NCBI GenBank assembly: GCA_019634045.1
Contig: JAHQWA010000560.1
Span: 1-40,237 of the forward strand
Length of the DNA: 40,237 nucleotides
Direction: 5' to 3'
DNA from: Saprospiraceae bacterium
GTDB lineage: Bacteria > Bacteroidota > Bacteroidia > Chitinophagales > Saprospiraceae
Shown here: piece after piece, positions 1 to 8,939 of the stretch
Position numbering within the stretch: position 1 is the stretch's first letter
Layout: each line of letters starts with the position of its first letter
Translations under genes and position numbers: made by a program
Notes under the pieces: generated by a model
Seen by the model: the letters and a program-made list of their open reading frames with translations, nothing else
Database searches by the model: none
Told to the model about the DNA's origin: nothing

Positions 1-1232
1 ATGCAAAAGACTTTACTGACGAAGCAGCTTCTTTCGTTTGGAAAGGAGAAAAGGGCAAAAACCTGCTCGGGGCGATTAACTATCTCGCTTCTGAAAACCT
101 GAATGTTTTTTCCTTCCTCACCTTCAATATAGATGGGGATGATAGAAATGTCTTTCCCTACCTGCTGAAGTCTGAGGAAGCGGCATACACGAAATATGCC
201 AATAGCAAAAAGAATAAGGAAGCTTGGAGAACACATTTCCACACTGCCCGCTTTGATGTCAGTAAACTCGAACAATGGGAGCGGATCCTGCAGTACGCTG
301 AGCAAAAGGGGATGTTTCTTCATTTCAAAACCCACGAAACCGAAACCGATCACTTGATGGATGATGGCGTATTCGGCACCGAAGGGAAGCTCTATTATCG
401 GGAGTTGATCGCTCGCTTTGGGCATCACCTGGCCTTGAACTGGAACCTAGGTGAGGAAAACAACCAGCCCTTGGAGGAAGTCAAGAAAGTGGCTCGATAT
501 GTTGAGCGCTTAGATCCCTATCATCATCACCTAGTCATCCATACTTTTCCTAACAAGGATGACCGCTATGGAGGCCTAATTGGAAATCAATCTCCTCTTA
601 CCGGGGCTTCTTTGCAATTGCGACATGCTGAGTTTTACGACGTCCATCCGCGAGTTTTGAAGTGGAGAGCTAAGTCTGATTCAACCGGCAAAGCCTGGGC
701 ATTAGCCGTGGATGAACCCGGCAAAGCCAATATTGCCTTGCTACCGGATGAAGAGGACCCAACACACAACCTGGCTAGATCTAATGCATTATGGGGCACT
801 TTGATGGCCAGTGGATTCGGCGTAGAATGGTATTTCGGCTATGACAGTCCCCATTCAGATCTTACCTGCCAGGATTTTCGGAGTCGAGATTTATTTTGGG
901 ATCAAAATCGCCATGCTCGTACCTTTTTTGAGGAGCATTTGCCCTATTGGGAGATGCTACCAGCTGATGAATTAACCCCAGATACTTCCTCCTATTGTTT
1001 GGCAGTAATAGATGAAGTATATGCCGTATATATGCGCCCCGGCAGTAGTAAAACAGCTTTGAATTTAGGTCAAACGAATAAAACCTTTTCGGTAAACTGG
1101 TATGACCCTAGAAATGGTGGGACACTTAGGACTGGTACTATACCATCCATCAGTGGCCCCGGGATTCAGTCATTAGGAAGTCCCCCCGAAGCGGTGACAG
1201 AAGACTGGGTGGCCTTGGTCAAAACAAAATAA
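1..1232 (+). CDS. DUF5060/DUF4038-type glycoside hydrolase, 5' truncated by window edge
   Basis: The reading frame is open from base 3, so this is the C-terminal 409 residues of a longer gene and the ATG at 312 is internal. The protein looks like the TIM-barrel glycoside hydrolases annotated as DUF5060/DUF4038 with a C-terminal collagen-binding-like beta domain. Two likely catalytic carboxylates are visible: the Glu pair in LGEEN, and the Glu in AVDEPG. A late GFGVEWYFGY segment and the aromatic LFWDQNRHAR region are typical of the family. The last 80 or so residues form the small beta domain. The gene is followed after 57 bp by the sulfatase-GH78 gene on the same strand, which suggests one polysaccharide-utilisation operon. 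The signal peptide and N-terminal domain lie outside the window. The family assignment is from memory of motifs; the substrate is unknown. Confidence 0.8.
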   Translation, partial: AKDFTDEAASFVWKGEKGKNLLGAINYLASENLNVFSFLTFNIDGDDRNVFPYLLKSEEAAYTKYANSKKNKEAWRTHFHTARFDVSKLEQWERILQYAEQKGMFLHFKTHETETDHLMDDGVFGTEGKLYYRELIARFGHHLALNWNLGEENNQPLEEVKKVARYVERLDPYHHHLVIHTFPNKDDRYGGLIGNQSPLTGASLQLRHAEFYDVHPRVLKWRAKSDSTGKAWALAVDEPGKANIALLPDEEDPTHNLARSNALWGTLMASGFGVEWYFGYDSPHSDLTCQDFRSRDLFWDQNRHARTFFEEHLPYWEMLPADELTPDTSSYCLAVIDEVYAVYMRPGSSKTALNLGQTNKTFSVNWYDPRNGGTLRTGTIPSISGPGIQSLGSPPEAVTEDWVALVKTK

Positions 1233-1289
1233 AAACCACAACTGGTCGAAAGGCCATCAACACATTAAACAAGTTCGTATTTCAAAAAA

Positions 1290-4200
1290 ATGGGAAAAAT
1301 GAAGCATAAATTAAATGCCCTTCTATTGACACTCTTGACTTTCTTAGGGCCGTTAATGCTCCAGGGACAACAAAAACCAAACATCATTTTCATTCTTACC
1401 GATGATCAACGTTTTGACGCCCTTGGATATCAAGGAAATTCACTGATTCATACCCCAGAAATGGATAAGCTGGCAGAAAACGGGACCTACTTTAAGAATG
1501 CCATGGTCAGCACCCCCATTTGTGCCGCCAGCAGAGTGAGTATCTTCACCGGCCTTTACGAGCGAACTCATCGCTACACCTTCCAAACGGGAAATGTACG
1601 AGATTCCTATATGGAACAAGCCTACCCTAAATTGCTCAAAGACGCAGGTTATCACACCGGCTTTTATGGGAAATATGGCATCCGGTATAATCGACCAGAT
1701 GAATTATTTGATCAATATGAATCCTATGATCGCAATGGCGCTTATAAGGATCGGCGAGGGTATTATTACAAAAAACTAGGTAAGGACACGGTACACCTGA
1801 CTCGCTATACTGGCCAGAAAGCGCTAGACTTCATAGAGGGTGCCCAGTCCGGAAAGCCTTTCTGTCTTTCCCTTAGTTTTAGCGCACCACACGCCCATGA
1901 CTCAGCCAAGGATCAATACTTTTGGCAAGAGACTACGGATGAGCTATTGCAAGACATAGAGATGCCGGGGCCAAACTTGGGCGAGGATAAGTATTTTGAT
2001 GAACAACCAGACTTCGTGCGAGCAGGTTTCAATCGTGTACGCTGGAAGTGGAGATATGATACCCCAGAAAAATACCAGCACAGTGTCAAGGGTTACTATC
2101 GAATGATTTCCGGAATTGATCTGGAGATTGGCAAGATCCGAAAGAAACTAGCAGAGAAGGGCTTAGATAAGAATACCGTCATCATTGTTATGGGCGACAA
2201 TGGCTATTTCTTAGGGGAAAGACAATTCGCCGGGAAATGGTTGTTATATGATAACTCCATCCGTGTTCCCTTGATTATTTTTGACCCCAGAGCTGATCAA
2301 CATCAAGATATAGATGAGCTGGCGCAAAATGTAGATGTACCCTCCACCATCTTAGACCTAGCAGGGATGCCATCTCCCGCTTCTTGGCAGGGTACGAGTT
2401 TACTACCGATCGTGCAGGGAAAAAGCAAGACCATAAATAGAGATACCGTACTCATTGAGCATCTTTGGGAGTTTAAGAATATTCCCCCCAGTGAAGGCAT
2501 CCGAACAAAGGACTGGAAATATTTCCGCTATGTCAATGATCAGTCTTTTGAGGAATTATACGACCTGAATAAGGACCCCAAAGAGATCAACAATCTGGCA
2601 AAAGATCCAGGACATCGGGCAGTTTTAGAGGAGCTGCGGCAAAAGTGCAATGAATTGATTCGCAAGCAGAGTGATGCTTATTCAAAACCGCCTTACGATC
2701 TATCCGTAGAATTCATTCGAGAACCCTCCACCATTGCTATTCAGGATAATACGCCTGAATTTAACTGGATTGTCCCGAAGGAATCCGTTTATCAATCTGC
2801 TTATCAACTATTGGTTGCTTCATCCCAACAGAAGATTGACGATAATATCGGAGATGTTTGGGATAGTGGCCAGGTGAGGGGAGATCAATCTACCGATATT
2901 GAATATCGAGGTGCTGCACTCCAAACTGGAGGTAAGTACTATTGGAAAGTCCGTATTTGGGATGAAGTCAACCGATTGACTCGCTATTCCGCCGCACAAG
3001 CCTTTCAGCTTGGTGAGCAGGGAACGATGATTACCACGCCCAATTTCTTTCAGGTAGATCGCATCAAGCCAAAGATTTTTGATCAATGGAAAGACAAAAC
3101 TTACTTCATCGATTTTGGTAAGGCCGCCTTTGCCAACATGGAGATTCATTACGAAGCCAAACGTGCTCACACGCTCACCGTCCGGATCGGAGAACAGCGA
3201 ATGAATGGGAAAATAAACCAAAAGCCAGGCGGGCATATCCGCTATGCCGAAGTAGAAATTCCAGTTACCCCTGATCAAAAAGTATATACGCTACCACTCA
3301 TACCCGACGAACGAAATACAAAGTCCATAGCGGTTACCATGCCAGATTCCTTCCCCATTTTGCTTCCCTTTAGGTATGCTGAAATTGAAAATGCCCGAGG
3401 AAAGTTGGAAGAAAGTGACTTTACTCAATTGGCTTATCACAGTTATTGGGATGACACCCAGAGCAGTTTCAAAAGTTCCAACGAAATACTAAATGAAGTG
3501 TGGGATCTTTGTCGCTATTCCATCAAGGCCACCACCTTTGCCGGTTACTACGTAGATGGAGATAGAGAACGAATTCCCTACGAAGCAGATGCGTACCTAA
3601 ATCAACTGAGTCACTATACTACTGATCGTGAGTATGCCATTGCGCGGCGAACCATTGAGTACTTTATGGAATACCCGACCTGGCCAACGGAATGGCAACA
3701 GCACGTGGCGTTAATGTTCTATGCCGATTATCAATACACCGGGAATACGGAATTGATCAAGAAGTATTATGAACCCCTCAAGCATAAAACGCTGCTGGAG
3801 TTGCGCCGGGACGATGGACTCATCAGTTCCTCCAAGGTCACGCCCGAATTCATGAAGAAACTCGGTTTTAAGGATCCAAAAATCAAATTGAGAGATATTG
3901 TGGATTGGCCCCCCGCAAAATGGGGAGGTGATCCGAATGTCACAGGGGAAAGAGATGGCTTCGTATTTAAACCCATCAGTACGGTAATCAACAGCCTCTT
4001 CTATCAAAATATGAAGATCATGGCTGAATTCGCGCAAGTATTGGAAAAAACGGAAGAGGCCACGGAATTTGAGCTGATGGCATTACAGGCCAAAAAATCC
4101 ATCAATGAAAAGCTGTTTAACCCTGAAACGGGAGCTTACGTAGATGGCGAAGGAACCGATCACTCCTCCCTACACGCCAATATGATGGCCTTAGCTTTCA

Positions 4201-4796
4201 ATATCGTACCAGAACAGCATAAAGCATCAGTCGTCGAATTTATTAAATCCAGAGGAATGGCCTGCAGCGTCTATGGATCCCAGTATCTCATGGAAGCGCT
4301 CTATAATGCCAATGAAGCGGATTATGCGCTCGAACTCATGACAGCTCAGCATGATCGCTCCTGGTATAATATGATCAAAATCGGTTCCACCATTACCCTG
4401 GAGGCTTGGGACATGAAGTACAAGCCCAATGCAGACTGGAACCACGCCTGGGGCGCCGCTCCTGCCAATATTATTCCTCGATACTTGTGGGGGATTCAAC
4501 CCAAAACAGCAGGCTTCGGTGTCGCCAAGATCAAACCTCAAATGGGTCAGTTAAAAAATAGTCAAATTGAGGTGCCAACGATTAGAGGGACCATCAAGGG
4601 GGCTTATAAATTCATCAACAACCGACGGCAGTCCTATACCCTGGAAATTCCCGCCAATATGGTGGCGGAATTTGAACTAGTAGATACTAGGGGAAAAGAG
4701 GTGAAGGTAAATGGGGAAAAGGTCAGCACCGCATTTGGTAGTATCCGTTTGATGCCTGGCGTCAATCAAATTGAGCTGGTGGTGAACTCCTTCTGA
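1290..4796 (+). CDS. Bimodular sulfatase + GH78 alpha-L-rhamnosidase
   Basis: A 1168-residue secreted protein with a signal peptide (about 1-26, hydrophobic core [10 protein letters not shown]). Residues 30-480 are a type I sulfatase: the metal-binding DD pair at 38-39 and the formylglycine motif CAASR with Cys78 and Arg82. Alanine replaces the usual proline but the CxAxR form is known. Residues of about 490-1160 resemble GH78 alpha-L-rhamnosidases: a beta domain, then the catalytic (alpha/alpha)6 part with [12 protein letters not shown] (from about 756) in place of the usual DGPKR..WTGD, and STITLEAWD with the probable general base at Glu1038. The same sulfatase-then-GH78 arrangement is known for P36 of the ulvan degradation locus of Formosa agariphila, so desulfation and cleavage of sulfated rhamnose in ulvan-like glycans is a reasonable inference. 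It probably shares a transcript with the upstream hydrolase. Confidence 0.9.
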   Translation: MGKMKHKLNALLLTLLTFLGPLMLQGQQKPNIIFILTDDQRFDALGYQGNSLIHTPEMDKLAENGTYFKNAMVSTPICAASRVSIFTGLYERTHRYTFQTGNVRDSYMEQAYPKLLKDAGYHTGFYGKYGIRYNRPDELFDQYESYDRNGAYKDRRGYYYKKLGKDTVHLTRYTGQKALDFIEGAQSGKPFCLSLSFSAPHAHDSAKDQYFWQETTDELLQDIEMPGPNLGEDKYFDEQPDFVRAGFNRVRWKWRYDTPEKYQHSVKGYYRMISGIDLEIGKIRKKLAEKGLDKNTVIIVMGDNGYFLGERQFAGKWLLYDNSIRVPLIIFDPRADQHQDIDELAQNVDVPSTILDLAGMPSPASWQGTSLLPIVQGKSKTINRDTVLIEHLWEFKNIPPSEGIRTKDWKYFRYVNDQSFEELYDLNKDPKEINNLAKDPGHRAVLEELRQKCNELIRKQSDAYSKPPYDLSVEFIREPSTIAIQDNTPEFNWIVPKESVYQSAYQLLVASSQQKIDDNIGDVWDSGQVRGDQSTDIEYRGAALQTGGKYYWKVRIWDEVNRLTRYSAAQAFQLGEQGTMITTPNFFQVDRIKPKIFDQWKDKTYFIDFGKAAFANMEIHYEAKRAHTLTVRIGEQRMNGKINQKPGGHIRYAEVEIPVTPDQKVYTLPLIPDERNTKSIAVTMPDSFPILLPFRYAEIENARGKLEESDFTQLAYHSYWDDTQSSFKSSNEILNEVWDLCRYSIKATTFAGYYVDGDRERIPYEADAYLNQLSHYTTDREYAIARRTIEYFMEYPTWPTEWQQHVALMFYADYQYTGNTELIKKYYEPLKHKTLLELRRDDGLISSSKVTPEFMKKLGFKDPKIKLRDIVDWPPAKWGGDPNVTGERDGFVFKPISTVINSLFYQNMKIMAEFAQVLEKTEEATEFELMALQAKKSINEKLFNPETGAYVDGEGTDHSSLHANMMALAFNIVPEQHKASVVEFIKSRGMACSVYGSQYLMEALYNANEADYALELMTAQHDRSWYNMIKIGSTITLEAWDMKYKPNADWNHAWGAAPANIIPRYLWGIQPKTAGFGVAKIKPQMGQLKNSQIEVPTIRGTIKGAYKFINNRRQSYTLEIPANMVAEFELVDTRGKEVKVNGEKVSTAFGSIRLMPGVNQIELVVNSF

Positions 4797-4828
4797 TCAT
4801 CGGTATCCTAGCCTGGAAGTATAGGAAA

Positions 4829-4873
4829 AGTAAGCTATCATTCCTTCGTCTGATCAGGGAATCATAGCTTACT
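4829..4873. terminator. Bidirectional hairpin terminator between convergent genes
   Basis: A 16-bp stem (4829-4844 with 4858-4873) with one mismatch and a 13-nt loop. It is followed by GTTTTCCC on the plus strand and by TTTTCC on the minus strand, so it can end both the sulfatase transcript and the long minus-strand hydrogenase-linked transcript. The right arm contains the stop codon of the nuclease gene. Confidence 0.8.
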
Positions 4874-5426
4874 GTTTTCCCTTAATCGCATCGCGAATTT
4901 TGGAAGCACTTTCATAGTCCTCTTTGGCCAGTACCTGTTCCAGCAATTGCTCTAGTTCTTCTAAGGAATAATCTGAAAGCTTACCTCGTTTGTTGGAGAA
5001 GGCCTTGCTGGGACTGTCAAGTACGATTCCTGCCGCTGCCATGATTTCTTCGGTCGTGAAGATCGGGCAGCCATAGCGAACGGCCAGGGCAATGGCGTCT
5101 GAGGTTCGTGCGTCCACCTGCAAAGGCGAGCCGTCAGCAATGGTTCCGATCAACTTGGCGTGGAATATGCCATCCTTCAGGTCAGTGATGACTACTTCAG
5201 AAAGGTTAATGCCGGAAGCATCCAGGGTGTTTTTAAAAAGATCATGCGTTAAAGGACGGTTGGGTTGCATTTTCTCCAAGGATACGGCAATGGCTTGCGC
5301 CTCGAAGCCACCGATGATGATCGGCAGGCGTCGAAAGCCCTTCTGCTCTTCGAGAATAAGTGCGAAATTCCCTTTACTGGACTCACTATTGGCTAGTGCA
5401 ATGATATTGAGTTCAACTTTCTTCAT
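4869..5426 (-). CDS. Bifunctional nuclease (BFN/DUF151) family protein with C-terminal UVR motif
   Basis: A 185-residue cytoplasmic protein. Residues 1-135 match the BFN/DUF151 fold (COG1259) with the hallmark segments LPIIIGGFEAQAIA and DARTSDAIALAVR. Residues of about 150-182 form a UvrB/UvrC-type helical hairpin (LEELEQLLEQVLAKEDYESA). This two-domain layout is standard in Bacteroidota. Plant members have DNase and RNase activity; the bacterial role is not well defined. The start overlaps the end of the upstream 77-residue gene by 14 bp. That implies translational coupling and places it at the far end of the minus-strand run that begins with the hyp genes. Whether it has anything to do with the hydrogenase is unclear; it may simply be the last gene of the unit. 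Confidence 0.88.
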   Translation of the reverse strand: MKKVELNIIALANSESSKGNFALILEEQKGFRRLPIIIGGFEAQAIAVSLEKMQPNRPLTHDLFKNTLDASGINLSEVVITDLKDGIFHAKLIGTIADGSPLQVDARTSDAIALAVRYGCPIFTTEEIMAAAGIVLDSPSKAFSNKRGKLSDYSLEELEQLLEQVLAKEDYESASKIRDAIKGKQ

Positions 5427-5646
5427 TGAGTTGCATATCCATTTTTATAAAAGTACATAACTCCTCTACATCTGAGAATGGTGCTACGACCTGCCCCTCT
5501 TGTAGTAATTTGAAAAGGTTCTTGCCTTCCACCTCAACGGCATACGCTTGTTTTAAGTAAACCATTTTACCTACTTGATCCTGTACTTCCAGACCAAAGT
5601 GATGCAAAGCAAACAATAGAAATTCTTTAGGGTCGAAGTCCTCCAT
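5413..5646 (-). CDS. Small acidic hypothetical protein (77 aa)
   Basis: A 77-residue protein of unknown function. It has no signal peptide, membrane helix or metal motif. It is acidic, with a likely alpha/beta/beta/alpha pattern (KMVYLKQAYAVEVEGKNLF reads as two beta strands). Coding status is supported by context: its ATG follows the stop of the nickel transporter gene with no spacing, and its 3' end overlaps the nuclease gene by 14 bp, so all three are tightly packed. No family was recognised. Confidence 0.6.
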   Translation of the reverse strand: MEDFDPKEFLLFALHHFGLEVQDQVGKMVYLKQAYAVEVEGKNLFKLLQEGQVVAPFSDVEELCTFIKMDMQLNEES

Positions 5647-6267
5647 CTATGCTAAATTTTCAATCAACACATAGCCACCGTAGCCGATGCATAGCAAAGA
5701 AGATAGCAAGACTAAGGCCAACTGTAGGCTTTGATTACTGGTAATTCGTTTGGAAAACGGCAAACTAAAAATACCCGCCGCGACCAGCATACCTACTACG
5801 GATCCAATTCCGAATATGAGCAAGTATACCATACTATTGAAGCTACTTTGAATCTCGGTCATCACCAAGAGAATCATAGCTCCACTCCCCGCCAATCCAT
5901 GAACCAGACCAACTCCATAGGCTAAATTATGGTTACTGTCCGCATCCATCAAATCTGCTATTTTTTTCTCTGATCTGAAATATTGATAGAGTCTAAAGAT
6001 GCCCAATATAATCAACATTAGGCCCACGCCTGCTTCAAAGTAGCTGAAGTAGCCATTGAGGAAGGTGGCCTTGCCAATAATCATGATCAAGCCAATCAGA
6101 AAGATGGTGGAGGTATGTCCTAAGCCCCAATAGATACCATCTTTGACTGCCAATCTCAATTTGTCTCGTTTCGTAACAATATTGCCTACCGCCACCAGAT
6201 GATCAGCTTCGAATGCGTGACCAAAACCGATAACTGCTGCGAATAGTAAAGGAAATGATGCCTCCAT
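5647..6267 (-). CDS. NiCoT/UreH-type nickel transporter-like membrane protein
   Basis: A 206-residue integral membrane protein with about six hydrophobic segments. It carries the metal-transport signature HX4DH near the N terminus (His17-Asp22-His23 in HAFEADH) and the second family signature GLGHTS, as in NiCoT/HupN/UreH-type nickel or cobalt permeases. A second histidine-containing segment, GVGLVHGLAGSG, follows the central loop. It lies 44 bp downstream of the NHL gene and on the same strand as the hyp operon, so supplying Ni2+ for the [NiFe] centre is the obvious role (inference). It is shorter than classical NixA/HoxN proteins (about 330 residues) and closer in size to the compact UreH/HupE-like group. 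Confidence 0.82.
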   Translation of the reverse strand: MEASFPLLFAAVIGFGHAFEADHLVAVGNIVTKRDKLRLAVKDGIYWGLGHTSTIFLIGLIMIIGKATFLNGYFSYFEAGVGLMLIILGIFRLYQYFRSEKKIADLMDADSNHNLAYGVGLVHGLAGSGAMILLVMTEIQSSFNSMVYLLIFGIGSVVGMLVAAGIFSLPFSKRITSNQSLQLALVLLSSLLCIGYGGYVLIENLA

Positions 6268-6311
6268 AGTAGTATTAAAAAGTGCTCTAACTATTTACCG
6301 TTAAAGATGGA

Positions 6312-7415
6312 TTAAAAGTTTAGGTGATTGATGACGATACGATGATTACCGGTATCCGCCGCGACCATGGTTTGACCTTCCACACAGATTTGGAAGGGCC
6401 AATACAAGCTTCCTTCGGTACTCCAGATCGTATTCTTATTTTCACTGCCCGTGGTAAAGTCATCTTGCCCGAGTAGGTTCTTTGCTTCTGTATTATGCTC
6501 AGCAGGAATTTCGTCAAACCAGAGGATTCTGCTGCTTCCGGTATCCGCCACCCAAAGCCCGTCTTGGTAAAAACAGGTATCATAGCACCAGTTCAGGGTA
6601 TTGGCCTTTGGAAACCAGCCAAATTGGTTTTGGCCATTCGCTTCAAAGGAGGGCTGTCCAATGACCACATCCGCCTTTTGATCAAAAGCTGTTTTCCAAT
6701 CCTGCCATAATAAGACCCGGTAGTATTGGGTGTCGGTAATCGTCATCTGACCATTCGGACTTACTTTAACAGAATACGGCCAAATGGGATCCTGATGGTC
6801 ATAATCCCTTTCGGTAAAGGAAGGTTTGCCAATGACTTTATCCGCCGGCGCATTGTTGCTTGTTGGAATCTGCTCGTAGTAGAGTACTCTTCGGTTACCT
6901 GTATCAGCGATCCAAAGATGTGCACCATCTGAAAAGACGCCATACGGCCAATTCAAAGAGCTAGCGCTAGGAGCATGGCTAATTCCTTGAATATTGGGTT
7001 CATTGCTGACAAAATCAGGCTGGCCGATCACCACATCCGCCGCTTGCCCGTCTTCTGTAGGCATGGCTAACCAAACCAGCACCCGATGATTCCAAGCATC
7101 TGCCACAATGAGCTTTTTCCCATCCGACCAGATTCCCGAAGGATAGAACAGGCTGGACGCACTCACCTTCCCACTGGCATTTCTACCGGTTTTTGCCTTA
7201 GCTACTTGCCCCAGCACGATGTCCGGGCGCTGGAATTCTGAGTCCGGTAATTGGTTCCAAATAAATAGCCGGTTTTGTGCGGTATCCGCCACCAGTAGCT
7301 TGTTGTCAACCAAAAAAACACCTCTAGGGGCGAGCAAGGGGCTATCCTCGGCGCCCTTGAAGAGCCGTATCTTACTAACTAGCTTTTCTAGTTGTATCGT
7401 TTCCGTTTTATTCAT
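6312..7415 (-). CDS. NHL-repeat beta-propeller protein in hydrogenase operon
   Basis: A 367-residue protein made of about six NHL-type blades. Each carries a variant of ADTxNxRVLxW (for example VADTAQNRLFIW, VADAWNHRVLVW, IADTGNRRVLYY, VADTGSSRILWF, ADTGNHRIVI) and most are followed by a DVVIGQP-like turn. The start was chosen at 7415, because that ATG follows the globin stop codon by one base (TAGCATG). The longer frame from 7454 would overlap the globin. There is no signal peptide, so it is probably cytoplasmic. NHL proteins recur in operons of soluble uptake hydrogenases (established in outline). The biochemical role is unknown; a scaffold for maturation or electron transfer is only a guess. 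Confidence 0.85.
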   Translation of the reverse strand: MNKTETIQLEKLVSKIRLFKGAEDSPLLAPRGVFLVDNKLLVADTAQNRLFIWNQLPDSEFQRPDIVLGQVAKAKTGRNASGKVSASSLFYPSGIWSDGKKLIVADAWNHRVLVWLAMPTEDGQAADVVIGQPDFVSNEPNIQGISHAPSASSLNWPYGVFSDGAHLWIADTGNRRVLYYEQIPTSNNAPADKVIGKPSFTERDYDHQDPIWPYSVKVSPNGQMTITDTQYYRVLLWQDWKTAFDQKADVVIGQPSFEANGQNQFGWFPKANTLNWCYDTCFYQDGLWVADTGSSRILWFDEIPAEHNTEAKNLLGQDDFTTGSENKNTIWSTEGSLYWPFQICVEGQTMVAADTGNHRIVINHLNF

Positions 7416-7416
7416 G

Positions 7417-7818
7417 CTAATTATTGAGTTCCAATCTTCTCTGCTCGAGGTCATCGATTTTCAATCTGATAATGGTAGCCAAGGTTAAGGCCTTTTGCTT
7501 GGCCTGCTTAGCTATTTCGCCTGCAAAAAGGTCATTCACGGTCTGATTGAAAATTTCTAACCACCTGCTAAAATGAGTGGCATTTAATTTGAATGTATGA
7601 TTTAGGTCTAAGTGGACCTCTACCGTGTCCCCTTTATATTTCCCAGCCTGAAACAAGGTACTTTCCCAAAAGTCAATCAACTTGTCAATATGATCGAGTA
7701 CATCCACCTCCGCCACTTCCAAGAAGATATGCTTGAAGTCCTCTTCCCTCAGTAACTGTTCATAAAAAGAGGTTACCAACTTGCGAATGTCTGCTCTATC
7801 TCGAATATCATTTTTCAT
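7417..7818 (-). CDS. Group III (Ctb-type) truncated haemoglobin
   Basis: A 133-residue 2/2 globin. Visible features are the N-terminal helix with RADIRKLVTSFYEQLL, the WESTLFQAGKYKGD segment, and HFSRWLEIFNQTVNDLF followed by AKxKA, all typical of the trHb3 group. The haem-ligating histidine is probably His69 or His74 just before the HFSRW helix. The start at 7818 is preferred: its ATG lies two bases after the hypE stop, while the longer 191-codon frame only reads through hypE in another frame. Sitting between hypE and the NHL gene with almost no spacing, it must be co-transcribed with the hyp genes. Known trHb3 proteins bind O2 or NO and protect against nitrosative stress; shielding the hydrogenase or its maturation from O2/NO is inference. 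Confidence 0.85.
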   Translation of the reverse strand: MKNDIRDRADIRKLVTSFYEQLLREEDFKHIFLEVAEVDVLDHIDKLIDFWESTLFQAGKYKGDTVEVHLDLNHTFKLNATHFSRWLEIFNQTVNDLFAGEIAKQAKQKALTLATIIRLKIDDLEQRRLELNN

Positions 7819-7820
7819 GA

Positions 7821-8894
7821 CTAACAGATTCTCGGCAATTGTTCTCCTACTAGCATATTGACCACTCGCTTGCCTCCAATCCCACTCGTTAAAACAACCT
7901 GTCGGGGATGATCCTGTACCACTTCTCCAATGATCGAGGCATTCCGGCTGCCCGCTTGCCCTCGGAGTTGGTCTACGACGGCTTCGGCACATGCTGCATC
8001 CACGATGGCGAGAAAGATACCCTCATTGGCTACGTAAAGTGGATCTAAGCCCAAAAGCGAACAGGCGCCATACACTTGTTGATCAACAGGAATATCTCTT
8101 TGCCGGATATCAATGCCCAATTTCGTATCTCGCGAAATCTCTGTTAATACCGTACCCACACCTCCACGCGTGGGGTCTCGCAGTAGATGAATTTGTTCGC
8201 CAAATTCATTCAGCAGATTTTGTACCGTATGATTGAGGTTACGTGTATCACTTTCAATCGTGGTTTCAAATTCCAAGCCTTCACGTATCGACATAATCGC
8301 AATCCCATGCGTAGCTAAGTTATCACTAACAATAATCTTATCGCCCACCTTCACTTGGCGAATATCGATATTCGCTTTGGGGTGGAGTTGCCCGACGCCT
8401 GTCGTATTAATAAATATCTGATCGCCCTTGCCTCGCTCTACCACCTTAGTATCCCCCGTAACTACCTGAACGCCCGCTTCCTCGCAGGCAAACTTGATGG
8501 CGACTAGCACATCCCAAAAGGCCTGCATGGCTAAGCCTTCTTCGAGGATAAAACTCAGGGAGAGATATTGAGGAATGGCTCCACACATCGCCAGGTCATT
8601 GACCGTACCATTGACCGCCAACTCTCCGATATTCCCCCCCGGGAAAAAGATTGGAGAGATCACAAAGCTGTCCGTGGTAAAAGCCGTTTTACCTTGCAGA
8701 TCCAAGATGGCACCATCGTGCCGCTTATCCAAGAGGTCATTCTTCAGGAGGTCAAAGACTCCACTATCTAGCAACCTATTCGTAAGCAAGCCTCCACTAC
8801 CATGTCCCAGTGTAATCACATCAAAATCCAGCTTGGGCATGGGGCAAGACAACTGCATTTTTATCTTCTTCTCTTTCTGTGTAAGTACGTTCAT
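7821..8894 (-). CDS. hypE: Hydrogenase maturation protein HypE
   Basis: A 357-residue AIR-synthase-like ATPase that dehydrates the carbamoyl group delivered by HypF to form the thiocyanate on its C-terminal cysteine, the source of the CN ligands of the active-site iron. The N-terminal ITLGHGSGG motif, the DPTRGGVGTVL nucleotide segment and the terminal LPRIC with the essential last cysteine are all present, so the protein is intact and of normal length. The gene lies 45 bp downstream of hypX and two bases before the globin ATG. A second in-frame Met at residue 13 (8858) is a possible alternative start, since the first twelve residues are lysine-rich and not part of the fold. Confidence 0.96.
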   Translation of the reverse strand: MNVLTQKEKKIKMQLSCPMPKLDFDVITLGHGSGGLLTNRLLDSGVFDLLKNDLLDKRHDGAILDLQGKTAFTTDSFVISPIFFPGGNIGELAVNGTVNDLAMCGAIPQYLSLSFILEEGLAMQAFWDVLVAIKFACEEAGVQVVTGDTKVVERGKGDQIFINTTGVGQLHPKANIDIRQVKVGDKIIVSDNLATHGIAIMSIREGLEFETTIESDTRNLNHTVQNLLNEFGEQIHLLRDPTRGGVGTVLTEISRDTKLGIDIRQRDIPVDQQVYGACSLLGLDPLYVANEGIFLAIVDAACAEAVVDQLRGQAGSRNASIIGEVVQDHPRQVVLTSGIGGKRVVNMLVGEQLPRIC

Positions 8895-8939
8895 GAAAAG
8901 TCAATTGTATTTCTCCGGCAATGGTGGTGATCGGGTAGA

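Noticed and set aside
2820-3278. 152-codon minus-strand ORF inside the sulfatase-GH78 gene
   Set aside because: It is an antisense shadow of a well-supported coding region and has no domain features.
7819-7992. N-terminal extension of the truncated haemoglobin to 191 residues
   Set aside because: The extra 58 codons lie inside hypE in another frame, are arginine- and proline-rich, and a good ATG with normal globin start is at 7818.
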